The translations under genes were made by a program, and so were the position numbers. Below, piece after piece: positions 12,080-23,059 of a stretch of 64,000 bases of DNA. The notes beneath the pieces were generated by a model. The model was not told where the DNA came from and did no database searches. It was given only the letters and a program-made list of their open reading frames with translations. Each line of letters begins with the position of its first letter. Within the stretch, counting starts at the first letter, position 1. The stretch covers positions 865,001-929,000 of the forward strand of contig CAMQGK010000567.1 in the NCBI GenBank assembly GCA_947000775.1, written 5' to 3'. The DNA is from Pterois miles. Lineage: Eukaryota > Chordata > Actinopteri > Perciformes > Scorpaenidae.

Positions 12080-13015
12080 ATCACTTTGGAAGGGTTCACT
12101 TAGGCTACATTAGCAAACACCAATGCGAAAAAGTCCACATTTTTATATTATTTTGTTTTGTTCTCGCATATCTTGACTTTTAACGTGGATACAGGGTATA
12201 TATTTGAACAAAAATGCATGCCCCAGAAATCTGAGCTGATGTTTTATCACACATTTTTTTAAAACAGCTGGGTTTATTTGCCTGAAATGTCAGTGAGGGG
12301 AGTTTGGGGCAACAGACAGAGCAGACTGTTTCAGCCAGTGTTGGTAAGATTGACCCCTCACAACTCTCGCTGCTGTTCTCGAAGTAAACCCTTTGTATGT
12401 TTTTCAAAAAGTGCAGATTTACACAAAAGCTTTTCACATCTGGGCATCATTGTTGCACTTAGAGTTTACATTTTGATGGTTAAAGGTAAAAATAATAATG
12501 ATAAAATCTTATTTTGAAGACGGAAGGCCCTCCAATCAAAGCGTCTTTCGCCAATGTGTGTTCAAGTGAACATTCATATATAAATATTTATTTGTTATAG
12601 TCGGTTTAAAAAGACTTTCTGTTTTGTATTATTATTATTTATCCTTCATGTATTTATATCGAGAAAAAATACTGTACTTTTTTAGTATTTACCTGTTATG
12701 AAAGAAAAAAAAAAACGTTGTGTTTCTTCTTGTCCATTGTACTGAAGTTACAATTTTTTTAGTTCTTGTATTTTAGAAGAAAATACGTAGTTTTTATGTT
12801 CCTATAATGACCCTTGTACATACATGTCTTGGCTTGTACAGGGAAAAGGGCAAGGGTGGGGATTGGTGACCCATCCCTGTCATAGTCAGAAAATTTAGAC
12901 AAACTACTAGCTGGAAAAAAAAAGAGTCTTTTTGGAGAAAAACAACTTCTTTCTTTGTCCTTTGTAGCTCCTTTTTCTTTCATTGTTGAGAGAGTTGTCT
13001 GTCGAACAATTCTTT

Positions 13016-13021
13016 AATAAA
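13016..13021 (+). terminator. Candidate distal poly(A) signal of hoxb3a
   Basis: AATAAA at the end of an AU-rich 3' UTR-like stretch, followed by a GT-rich sequence (TGTTATGTTATTC). It is 3.6 kb from the stop codon, and proximal sites may be used instead. Confidence 0.35.
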
Positions 13022-14819
13022 ATGTTATGTTATTCAGAGATATCGTCAGTTTGTTTATGATTCTCAGGTGCTTTTGGATATAATTATTAAAACATCATCA
13101 CCTGAAAGGGCAATAACACTTTTTTGGGCAGTGTTACTATCAGGTGTAAACCTGCTATTGCCAATTATAATGGCTGCCATGGCAACATACAAACAACCAT
13201 CTGCATGTGTGGCAAAATGGCAATGAGGCCACAACCATGACTACTTTTGGAAAATGTATTGTAATGCTTTTAAGCGTCCAACTGGCTATTTAAATATTGC
13301 TCAAATAATCATGCTTAAGGATGTTATGTGTTGTTTCCCACCAGTATTGGTCTGCGCCCAGTACTGTGTGTGGGTTATGATGTGACGGCTGAGGATCTGG
13401 TGTAGGTGTGACTACTTGCAACAGCATTTTTCTGGTTCATAAATGACCTGACACTGATGCCAGTATTGAATATCGGGTCAATGCCTCAGGCTAAAGCATG
13501 GCATCACTGTCAGAAAACTCTCCCAATAATTACATCTGAAGCCTAAAGCGACATGTAACATGTCAGAAGTTAAAAAAAAAAAAAAAAAAAAAAAACTTTA
13601 ACATTTAGAGAAAATGGTCTCCAACTAGACAGAAATAGGGAGGCTACTTGGCAAAGTGGCGGCTGGATAAATGCTCCAATTGGAGCTATTCTGCTACTGT
13701 TTTGCTACCAGCAACAACGATCCACCAAAGCCAATGTCTGTCAGATACTGGGCTGCATCCCAGTAAAGGTCTAAGGTCGGATCCAAGAACTATTCCTGAA
13801 CTAAAACCTGATACCTGTTGCTGCTTGAGTCCTCTCTCTGAGATTGACTTCAGCTCTGTTGTTTTTGTCTCATAACTCCAAACGATTGGTTAACGTCTGA
13901 GTTTTGTCACAGTAAATGCCCAGAAGTTTATATTTTAATGTCCGGTATGGCATCATATGACATCTTACAGATTATATTTAACTCTCACTGATGCTGGAGA
14001 AAACATTTAAAACTCTATTTCTCCACGATAATAGGATTTTGAAAATAAAATTATGAATTCAGGTCATTATTTAATGTGATAAAAATAGATTTGCTTCCAT
14101 GTTTGAGTTATTTGGTGGCAGCAAGGTGACTTGAGTTCATCCCTACGCAAACCCATACTGCTGAAGTGTCCTTGAGCAAGACACTGAAACCCCATCTGAC
14201 CTCACACTAACGTTTCCAGCACATGAGAACAATTGTTTTCTCTGCTGACTTTATTCCAAGAATCAGTTCAGCTCAGTAGTGTCCATCAGCCATTTCTGTG
14301 GATCACAAGCTTGTCTGACTTAAAGTGGTGAATAAGAGCTTGAGGTGTGGTTGAAAGCTCTGGTGGAGCCTTTCTGAATTAAAATGTTGTTTCCAGCAGA
14401 ATGTTGGAGTTATAAATACTTTGACAAATTTCCCATGTGACTTAGTCATACAATGCAAAACTCATTGAGCATTTAGTTTTTTTTTAATCTTCAACTAATC
14501 CCCATTTGAATTACTGACTTCTTTTAATAACTGACTGATATTTAACTTCCTGGAATTACTTTATTTTTTACTTTAACGCAGAATAATTATACTGCTACCT
14601 TATTTTGACATATAGGAGACTCAAGATAAGTCACCTGTGACCCACACTGTGGCTACTGAACCAACTGGGAACCGAAACCATAGAGCTTTAAAACAGAGGT
14701 CATGCATTACAGCTTAATGCTGTCACTCTTTTCAACTTTATTTTTCTGTTGTCATGTCTCTTTTTCCACACACAGTCTGATCCTATGTATCTTGTGATGT
14801 TTATGACTAAAAAATGCCC
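13022..14819. other. Intergenic DNA, hoxb3a to hoxb2a
   Basis: No gene is visible. There is a ~22-bp poly(A) run near 13572. The rest is unique-looking AT-rich sequence; short reading frames here have no family features. Confidence 0.6.
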
Positions 14820-15240
14820 TGAGGCCTGCGCCTTGGCCCGGTCACATGGTCTCTAACCCCCACCTCCAAGCTCCCCACCCCCCCACCACCTCTCTCCCTC
14901 TAGCACGCGCTTGTGCTGAGAGGCCTGAGAGCAGCATAAAACTTGAGACATAAATCAGACTCCCATAAATAATGGTCGTACTTCCCTTTACATCTCCGTT
15001 GGACTAACAGACAATAAAAACACCAATAAGCAGAGATTGGATCTAATTTATTGCCTCATAAAAACGGACGGAGAGCTCGGCTGCAGTCACCGCTGGAAAC
15101 AGAACAGCTATTTCAATAGAACACGCTCACAGCCAGGTACACACACTGATCTGGAGTCAGAAATTACAATTACAGCTTAATTAGATTACGATTTTTAGAA
15201 CAGTAGGCAGGGAAAGTTATATGACAGATGGAAAAAGATG
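14820..15240 (+). promoter_or_regulatory. Candidate conserved noncoding element with CDX/Hox-like site cluster
   Basis: This non-repetitive block contains at least five CATAAA/CAATAAAA-type words between about 14935 and 15065, the reverse complement of the TTTAT(G/T) core bound by Cdx and posterior Hox proteins. TAATTA/TTAATTAG homeodomain cores follow near 15175-15190. It sits 2.4-2.8 kb upstream of the hoxb2a start. No coding feature is present. The enhancer role is inference. Confidence 0.35.
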
Positions 15241-15282
15241 CCTTGTTTTGTCATACAGTAGCTAATAGTAATAATAGTAGCA

Positions 15283-15302
15283 CTAATAATAATAATAATA
15301 AT

Positions 15303-15338
<36 letters not shown>
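15283..15338. repeat. (AAT)n microsatellite
   Basis: A run of AAT units with one interruption, upstream of hoxb2a. Confidence 0.9.
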
Positions 15339-15339
<1 letters not shown>

Positions 15340-15506
15340 GTAATCATAAACAGACAATTCATTAACTAATACTTTTTCTATTTCTATTAATTTTTCTTTC
15401 TTTTTCTTTTTCCTTTATTTTAACCGGAGACAGATGGACTAATGAAAATCCCAAAACTAAATAATCAGAAGGATAATTATAATTTAAGTCGTAGTTTCTG
15501 GAAAAC

Positions 15507-15507
<1 letters not shown>

Positions 15508-15552
<45 letters not shown>
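15508..15552. repeat. (AAT)n microsatellite
   Basis: A pure AAT run, the second within 250 bp. The minus-strand frame across it encodes poly-tyrosine and is not a gene. Confidence 0.9.
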
Positions 15553-15553
<1 letters not shown>

Positions 15554-16225
15554 CCCAACATATTAGTAACCCCAAAACAAAAGAAGTGACTGTAAAATAA
15601 AATAAAATAAAATAAGACAAATTGCCATCTTCTGTCGACCAATCCACGCTTTCCATGTAATGACTAGCCTGAAAAAACACAGTTTCTGTTCTCCATCAAA
15701 ACTTCCAATAAACTCGTCCGAATCAAAAATATATATATAAAAATGAATAATTTTTTTTTTTAAATCGTGAAAGTAAAAAGGATAAGAGGAAAATAAACCG
15801 TACGGGGTGCAGTGCGTTGTGATGTTGGAGCTCAGTCAGCAGCTTGTGTCTGCTGGGTCTGCTGTGTGTTCATACAGCCTCGGCCTACTCACTGCCTGCG
15901 CTTTCTACTGCGCTCAATGGCCCTCACTCCCACACACATTTCAGAGTCAGGGGGCGAAGCCAAATGGCATGGGAAAAGAGGGCGACGCTGGTGCGAGACA
16001 AATAGCTTATATCCATTTGTTCCTAGCATCTGAATCGTTTCATTATTTTTTTTCTCAACAGATAAAATATTTCTGCGTGACGTTTATATAGGCTATTGGA
16101 GCGTATTTTCTGCGCGTGAAAGCTGAGTAAAAATAATAAAACACGACGAATAATGGATCTGAAGGGAGAGAGATAGAGAGAGTGAGGACTGGAGGTTCTC
16201 TTGTTATTTAGGGAGAGAGGCGCTG

Positions 16226-16285
16226 CTGTCAGGCTCTTTGCAGGGAGTGAAAGATTGATCACCGCACTTTTTTTCTCCCCACTCA
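16226..16285 (+). promoter_or_regulatory. hoxb2a: Candidate hoxb2a rhombomere-4 enhancer: Prep/Meis plus Pbx/Hox sites
   Basis: CTGTCA (16226-16231) is a consensus Prep/Meis site. AGATTGATCA (16252-16261) matches the bipartite Pbx/Hox motif that mediates Hoxb1-dependent Hoxb2 expression in r4 of mouse. Twenty bases separate them. CTCCCCACTCA (16275-16285), read on the minus strand, gives a GTGGGGAG core that weakly resembles a Krox20/EGR site, as in the neighbouring r3/r5 element of mouse Hoxb2. The block lies ~1.36 kb upstream of the hoxb2a ATG. Its link to hoxb1a is inferred from known biology. Confidence 0.7.
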
Positions 16286-16899
16286 AGCCCTCCCCAAAAT
16301 ATCCACTGCTAAACTCTCGAGTTCCTGATCTTTATATATATATATATAAAAAATCTACATGTACGACCTGTTGAGTGTGGCCACTCAGCACACTCTCACA
16401 AACTATTCGTGATCATACTATTGCTGCTGTGTTATTATTTTTTACTATTATGAGGAACGGGAGGCCTGCGCTCTCCCCTCCTTTTTAAAGTTGGACGTAG
16501 CGACCTCGCTGTGAACTCTCTCTCTCTCTGCGTAAACACACCGAACATTTTTAACACACATACATCACTGGAAAGAGAGGGTGAGAAAGAACCATGGAGA
16601 AATTTGAAGCCTGTGTGCAGAGGCTATTTTAGTGAGATTATATTTAGACAACATTTAGGTTTCTATCTCTATCGCAAACCCAACTATTAAAAAACATGAT
16701 CCCAAATACATGATAGGAAAAACACAAAATGGTACACTTACACACCAACAGGCTCCCACTCTGCCTCTCATTCCAATTAAATCTAAATGTCTGACTTTCT
16801 GCTTTGTTTGAAGTCAATCTGCTTCATCTCCACTACCGCTGAGTAGGAATCTCCATCATCCTCTCCTCCTGAGCTGCTGCGCCATCTAAAACCCTCTCC

Positions 16900-17616
16900 A
16901 AGTTTGTCTAAGTTAGGGATTTTCAGCCTCTGTCACACTTTGTAAGATTAATGAGCTGAGTGCTGTAAACAATATTCTGAGGGAGCCATATTGTAAACGG
17001 TGCCGGTCAGCTCCGTTCACCTAACCGTCATTACATCACCCAGAGGACCGCAAAAAATGTCCAAGAGATGCTCTATTGTTTGTGCATAACACCGGGCCAG
17101 GATGCGCCGACCCGCCGCCCACACGGCGCACATGGCGACCGGCCGCCTTGTCTTTTTTGCCTCCGCAGACTTTACCCCCCGTTAACACAAAACAATAGCA
17201 GCTATCCTGAGATATAGCTACAGCATTTGGTCGAAAAATAATAACGCTGCTTCCCACAGCCATCGCCACCGCCAGGCCCGGGCCCCCGATTGGCTGATTT
17301 GGGTCACATGACCAGGAATTGGCTGCAATTTCGCCCCATAGTTCTTCAGTTTAGCCTACCCAGGTCCCCATACGCTAGTAATATCACCAATATACACAAT
17401 TATTATATAGCCACCGCATTTACGCCATTGCGGTCGGGAGCCTACATGCTCGTGCGTTTTTTTCATTTCGTTTTATTTTTTTTTTTAAAGAAGCCATATT
17501 GTGTTGCGTGCGTGTGCGAGCGTGCGTGTGCCTATGTGTTTTTTTTTTTATTATTTTGGGGAAGGGATTGTTCCGGGGGTCTCGCCGTTTGAGGGTGAAG
17601 CCGGTTTGAGGGAGCT
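16900..17616 (+). promoter_or_regulatory. hoxb2a: hoxb2a proximal promoter and 5' UTR
   Basis: A GC-richer, repeat-poor block lies directly upstream of hoxb2a. Two inverted CCAAT boxes (ATTGGCTG at 17289 and ATTGGCTG at 17318) flank GGTCACATGACC (17302-17313), an inverted repeat carrying an E-box-like centre. No clear TATA box is apparent. The transcription start cannot be placed precisely; the 5' UTR ends at 17616. Confidence 0.55.
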
Positions 17617-18261
17617 ATGAATTTTGAATTTGAGAGGGAGATCGGTTTTATAAACAGCCAGCCGTCCCTAGCAGAGTGCCTGACGTCCTTCCCCGCCGTC
17701 CTGGAGTCATTTCAAACTTCATCAATCAAGGAGTCGACAGTAATTCCGCCTCCCTTCGAGCACACCATCCCCAGCCTCAGCCCCTGCACAGCCAGCCAGC
17801 CGAGACCGGCTGCTAGGAGCCAGCAGAACCGGAGAACCTCCGTCTCCAATGGCCTCCAGACGCACCACCGAGGCGCCCAGCAGCCTTGCCCGCCCGGCCA
17901 GACCCCTGCCCCGGCCACGGCCACCACGGCCGGTCCGCTGGCCCACGAGTTCCCCTGGATGAAGGAGAAGAAGTCATCAAAGAAGTGCCCAAAGCCTGGG
18001 AGCAGCTCCAGCAGTGGCGGATCCATCATCCCCCCTGCCTCGTCCTCCCCGTCGCCGACCGCCTCCGGGTACGCTTCGGCGGGCATCGAGTCACCCACAG
18101 GTCGGTATGCTGGGAAGCCAGTATGTGTGTGTGTGCGTGGTGGTAGTATGAGGGGTGTGCAACCTGTGCTTTAATTCTCTGTTCTGCATCTCCATTTCAC
18201 TTCAGAAATAACATCCATAACGCACAGCATGGATTTGGTTAGATGACATTGTCGTTTTCTT

Positions 18262-18325
<64 letters not shown>

Positions 18326-20429
18326 GTGCAGTGCTGTGATGCTGTGTCAACAGGGTAGCCATATCTAGACCACTGCATTATGCTGCAGTGCTGTGCACTC
18401 TCTCCTGATGTATGTAAATATGCATCCACTAACATCTTACACACATTATTTCTAACTTTTTTCATCAATGTGTAGAATTCAACTTTAAGCTGAGTGCAGT
18501 GCTTCCACACCAGCATCCCGTTAGTTCTGTACCATCTATAGCTCAAATTTCCAAAATGCATTCTGTCCATATAGAGTTATTTATCGTGCGTAAATACGCA
18601 CAGAGGGGATTCGTTTTCCCTTATCCACCCTGCAGATGATTGCTGCTGCAGCCTGTATCATTCTGTTGAATGGGTGGTGTGATTTCAGCAGCAGCATCGC
18701 CCTGCCATTATATATTCATAACACAACTGAGATGGTAGCCATATTGGATGGCGGTAGGAAATACAATGGCGGGGCAAAGCGACCGGACCAAATACGTTGG
18801 GGGAGGGGTATAAACTACATCCACACAGGATACAGACTGAACATAATCTGATGTTCTTTGGTTTAGGTCATTTCTTTCTTTTACACTGACCTCCATTTGT
18901 ATTTTTTTTCCACACTTCTCCAAACACAAAATCCCACCCCTTTCATTTTAATGCCATTTCTTGTATTCTCGTGTTCCTTTCTTGCCCAATTTCCTGCTGT
19001 TTTTTCTGATTTCGTTCATGAAGCCGCTCATGTTTTTAGTTATGTTTCTGACAGATACCGCCACATCGACATTCCCACATCTCCCTGCACATTTCCTCCC
19101 TATCCCATGATTTATTTATTCCCCCCATTTCTCTGATCACGCGCTGCAACCTCTCACAGCAGGCTCACTGGCTTTATAGGAGAGAGAAACCCCTCTCTGA
19201 CATTATGATCATCTGTCTTTATCTGCCTTTTCTTTGCTTTATTATTATTATTTTTACTAGCAACAAATTGCTCCACTCTCACGGTTATGGCTATGGCTGC
19301 TACTGTAATTGGAAGGAGTATTTTTTTTATGATTTTTTTGTGTTTTATTACTGTTTTATTACAGGCAGAAGAGCCGAGGGGATTTCTGCTCGATGCTGAA
19401 GCAGCTTATTTCTTGGCTGGAAATCTAGCACGCAATAAAATTGTTGAGGTGTTACAGGGTCCTCGTGAAAAAGACTAGATTATAATTTGATGTTTAAACG
19501 AAATATACAATTAAAATGAAAAATAAAATATCCTAAAGATCTCACACAATAAATCCTCCATATAATTTCCCTCTCCCTTTATTCGTCTTTGTCTCTCTGC
19601 AGACCCGAGCCAGGCGGGTCTGGATGGTGGAGGAGCCGGGTCCCGCCGGCTGCGCACCGCCTACACCAACACGCAGCTGCTGGAGCTGGAGAAGGAGTTC
19701 CACTTCAACAAGTACCTATGTCGGCCCAGGAGGGTGGAGATCGCCGCCCTTTTGGATCTGACCGAGCGGCAGGTTAAAGTTTGGTTCCAGAACCGACGGA
19801 TGAAACACAAGCGCCAGACTACGCACCACCGGGACGGCAGTGGCGGAGGAGGCCACGAATCCAGCGACCCGGGCGGGTTTGAACCGCTCGAAGGCGCCGA
19901 TGCCTCGTCGCCGTACTCAAGCCAGCCGCTGGAAGCATCTGGCACTGGGGAGGCGACATCGGACGGCGAACCGGGGAGCTGCAATCCATCTTCGGCCACC
20001 GCCTACTCTAATGACAGCGGGGACAATGCACAACCCACGCCGGAGAAGGGAGGCCGATTGAGCCGTTCAGAACGCCCACCGCTGCCAGCGGCATCTGGCT
20101 CCTCTGACGCTCACCACTCCCCACCGGCTTTCACCGCGGCGGACTCCGCTGATAACCAGGCCCTGATGCAGCTCAGCGATGCCGGGCCCTCACCAGCAGC
20201 AGCGTCCGATCCGTCATTCTCAGAGCAGCGAGACCCCTCCATCACCTCTGCTCCTGCTGCCGCCTCTTCCTCAACCGCGCTCTCCGACCTGACCTTCTTT
20301 GCCGGGGACGCCTGCCTGTCACCCAGCCTGCAGAGCTCCCTGGATAGCCCGGTGGATTTCTCCGAGGAGGACTTCGACCTGTTCACAAGCACACTGTGCA
20401 CCATAGACCTGCAGCACCTCAACTTCTGA
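17617..20429 (+). CDS. hoxb2a: Homeobox protein Hox-B2a (exons 17617-18100 and 19603-20429)
   Basis: Nuclear homeodomain transcription factor of paralogue group 2, acting in r3-r5 and cranial neural crest patterning with Pbx/Meis cofactors. The join gives 436 residues. The N-terminus MNFEFEREIGFINSQPSLAE is the diagnostic Hox2 motif. The hexapeptide core FPWM lies at residues 112-115, followed by KEKKSSKK. The homeodomain spans residues 175-234 (19641-19820), with [11 protein letters not shown] in helix 3. The C-terminus, EEDFDLFTSTLCTIDLQHLNF in two overlapping pieces, ends at Phe436 and is typical of Hoxb2. Donor ACAG|GTCGGT and acceptor CTCTGCAG|AC join in phase 1 to make an Asp codon. Fish hoxb2 normally survives only in the Ba cluster, which supports the cluster call. 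A plausible r4 element lies upstream. Confidence 0.97.
18101..19602 (+). other. hoxb2a: hoxb2a intron 1
   Basis: 1.5-kb phase-1 intron between the hexapeptide and homeodomain exons. It carries a long GT microsatellite near its 5' end. Other reading frames inside have no family features. Confidence 0.95.
18263..18324. repeat. (GT)n microsatellite in hoxb2a intron
   Basis: About 31 uninterrupted GT units, 160 bp past the splice donor. It should be length-polymorphic. Confidence 0.95.
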
Positions 20430-21094
20430 GGCCAGTTTAGTTAGAAAATAAATAAAATAAAAGAAGAGGACGGACAGGCCTGTGGATGAACAATCGAGCG
20501 GAGGAGACGGCACCGCGAGGACTCTGTTGTTTAAAAAGCATAAAAGCTTCTCGGCAACATTCCTGAAACATTTCTGAATGAAAGTCATGATCATTTTTAA
20601 ATATATTTTTTCGTCTTCTTGCTGGTTTTAATATACATAGTTTAAGACAGATACAGTTCATTTTATTATTTTTTTTTTTAATTATTATTTCCACCATCGA
20701 AAGGGATTTTTTTTTCCACGATCGAAACGTTGTGGATTTTTTTCTCTCCACATGTTCAGGTAATTTATTGCCTTTCTTGTTTTTTTTTTCTTCTTCTTAA
20801 AACGATTAACCCTCATCAGTAAGTGTGGATAGTGCATTCTGGTGCAGCTTCATAATAACTTCTCAGGAACTGTTCGCGGAGTCTAGGCGCAGATAGCGGG
20901 ACTGCTTTTTAGAAAAATCTCACCTGAAGAATGAATTGATTCTCTCTCTCTGAACGAGACCAGACGAGAGGGAAGCCCTGCTGAAGACCCGAGTTTTAGA
21001 CCCTAGTTTATTTATTGAGATTCTTTAATAGTGAAAATCCAAATTATTTATTGTACATATATTTTCATAGTGGAATAATAATAATAATAATAAA
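20430..21094 (+). other. hoxb2a: hoxb2a 3' UTR with candidate poly(A) signal
   Basis: AU-rich sequence after the TGA at 20427-20429. An AATAAATAAAATAAAA string lies directly after the stop. The more likely end is AATAAA at 21089-21094, after a TTTATTGTACATAT context typical of Hox 3' UTRs. Which signal is used is not known. Confidence 0.5.
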
Positions 21095-21200
21095 AACACA
21101 CAAACATTTACGATGTGGCCCATGTTGTTTTGTTTTAGGTTCTGAATACTGTATAATAATATAATAATTATGTGAAGACAGTAAAACTGCACTGAAATAG

Positions 21201-21368
<168 letters not shown>

Positions 21369-22029
21369 ATCTGACTTTATCTAATTCACATAATACATTA
21401 ATACATAATAATTACATTAGTAAAAATTACATTTCATTTTAAACCTATAATTTGCTTTTGCCTCTTCTAGTTATTATGGTTTTGTCATTATAATGAAATT
21501 TTTGTCGTTTTCATTTTATTTAAATCTTCTGATATATATATTAGAATTTTGGCTCATAATTTGGGCTGCATGTATATTTCAATTTGTCTGTCTAGTTTTC
21601 CCACACTATAGCCTACAACATAAATATATAGCCTGGTATGGCCCAGTATGGTTCAGCTCATGTGTTTACACAGAGATAACCCTGAAGAAGGAGCTATTTT
21701 CCAGAGCAGATAAAAAAAGGAGAAACAGTCTGAGGCCACAGCAGGGTCATTGTTTTCCTCCATCACATGTTAGCTTAGCATGGCTAGCCCTCAGGAATTA
21801 ATGGTTAGCATAGCATGGCCGTCCACCAGGCCGTTCGCCATGTGGGGAAAACAGAGAAACTGCAATGTAGCCTTTTCCTGGCAGTGTGTGAGACTATAAC
21901 GTCAGAGTAGCACAACTCCCCTCCTAGTTTATGGGCATGGGCGATAACTGTAGCTTGGCATTGCAAATTCTCTCCCACTGCTCAGCTGGTGGGGTGAATA
22001 TGGAGCAAGCCCTTTCTAACTCCCTGCCA

Positions 22030-22032
<3 letters not shown>

Positions 22033-22074
<42 letters not shown>

Positions 22075-22189
22075 TGCTAACTAGCTGCTCCTCCTCCCAC
22101 AGAGTCAAAATGGCGCTGAAGACAAAGCAGGATGTGAACAATGAGCAGTGGCAGCCATTACAGGATGACTGGCTCAGTGTGACAGGCAT

Positions 22190-22231
<42 letters not shown>
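22033..22231. repeat. Two (GT)n microsatellites flanking a ~117-bp unique segment
   Basis: GT runs at 22033-22073 and 22191-22231 are nearly equal in length and lie on the same strand. The segment between them is unique-looking and noncoding. Confidence 0.9.
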
Positions 22232-22233
<2 letters not shown>

Positions 22234-22339
22234 TTTGAGTCAAAAAAAAAGAAATGTGCCTTGTATTTGAGGCCATGAGGTTCAGGACATGTTTATGTAA
22301 TAATAATAATAAGTTTTTTTTTTTTAGGATTTTTAGGCT

Positions 22340-22390
22340 TTGTGAATTTCTCCACTGTGGGACTAATAAAGGAATATCTTATCTTATCTT

Positions 22391-22392
<2 letters not shown>
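22340..22392 (-). mobile_element. Retroelement-tail-like fragment
   Basis: The reverse complement of the segment at 37050-37090: both carry CCTTTATTAGTCCCACAGTGG-like sequence. This short copy ends in ATCTTATCTTATCTT followed by a TA tract. Such ends look like 3' ends of fish LINE-type elements; the family is inferred. Confidence 0.45.
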
Positions 22393-22393
<1 letters not shown>

Positions 22394-22431
<38 letters not shown>

Positions 22432-22458
22432 CTATATATAGATATATATATATATATA
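22394..22458. repeat. (TA)n microsatellite
   Basis: A TA run with GCTATATATAGA interruptions, directly downstream of the retroelement-tail-like fragment. Confidence 0.85.
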
Positions 22459-22673
22459 ACAATTTTAAGAGCACTTCTACTTGTGTGCTCAGATTTTATT
22501 TTCAACCACAAACACAGGGGATTCCTCACTTCTTTAAATTTAGTATTCCTATGGCATGTAATATAATCATTCAGAGACTCCCCACAAGAACCACCACCAT
22601 TCTCTTGAATCCCATCCTACTGAGCAGCTGATGTGATTTCACATACTGAAATAATGCTGTAAATATCAAGAAT

Positions 22674-23046
22674 AGGGCTGCACGGTGGTGTAGTGGTTAG
22701 CGCTGTCGCCTCACAGCAAGAGGGTCGCAGGTTCGATTCCGGCTTGGGACTCTTCTGTGTGGAGTTTGCATGTTCTCCCCGTGTTAGCGTGGGTTTTCTC
22801 CGGGTACTCCGGCTTCCTCCCACCGTCCAAAGACATGCTGTTTAGGTTAATTGATCACTCTAAATTACCCGTAGCTGTGAATGTGAGCGTGAATGGTTGT
22901 CTGTCTATATGTTGTCTGTCTCTATGTGCCCTGCGATGGACTGGCGACCTGTCCAGGGTGAACTCCGCCTTCGCCCAATGCTAGCTGGGATCGGCTCCAG
23001 CCCCCCGCGACCCCTAACGGGATAAGCGGTTGACGATGAATGAATG
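22674..23046 (+). mobile_element. tRNA-derived SINE-like retroposon, full-length copy with 13-bp TSD
   Basis: It begins GGGCTGCACGGTGGTGTAG with an A-box-like TAGTGGTTAGCG and a B-box GGTTCGATTCC, then a body including CTGCGATGGACTGGCGACC. It ends in a (TGAA)n tail. A perfect 13-bp target-site duplication, AATATCAAGAATA, flanks it (22661-22673 and 23047-23059). The perfect TSD and near-complete structure suggest fairly recent insertion. Homologous pieces lie at 31993 and 49183. I place it among the tRNA-headed fish SINEs, but the exact family is not established. Confidence 0.75.
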
Positions 23047-23059
23047 AATATCAAGAATA

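Larger units (their letters stand above)
9392..13021 (+). other. hoxb3a: Probable hoxb3a 3' UTR and downstream sequence
   Basis: No coding feature follows the TAG at 9389-9391 for several kilobases. Possible early poly(A) signals lie near 10374 (AATAAAA) and 11196. The stretch 12560-13021 is AU-rich with many ATTTA-like and TGTA words, as in long vertebrate Hox 3' UTRs, and ends in AATAAA at 13016-13021. Which site is used cannot be told. The region also holds a (CT)n tract. Confidence 0.5.

Noticed and set aside
22713..22742. tRNA gene (A-box and GGTTCGATTCC B-box)
   Set aside because: The sequence cannot fold a full cloverleaf and the same unit recurs with TSDs, so it is the head of a SINE-like element.
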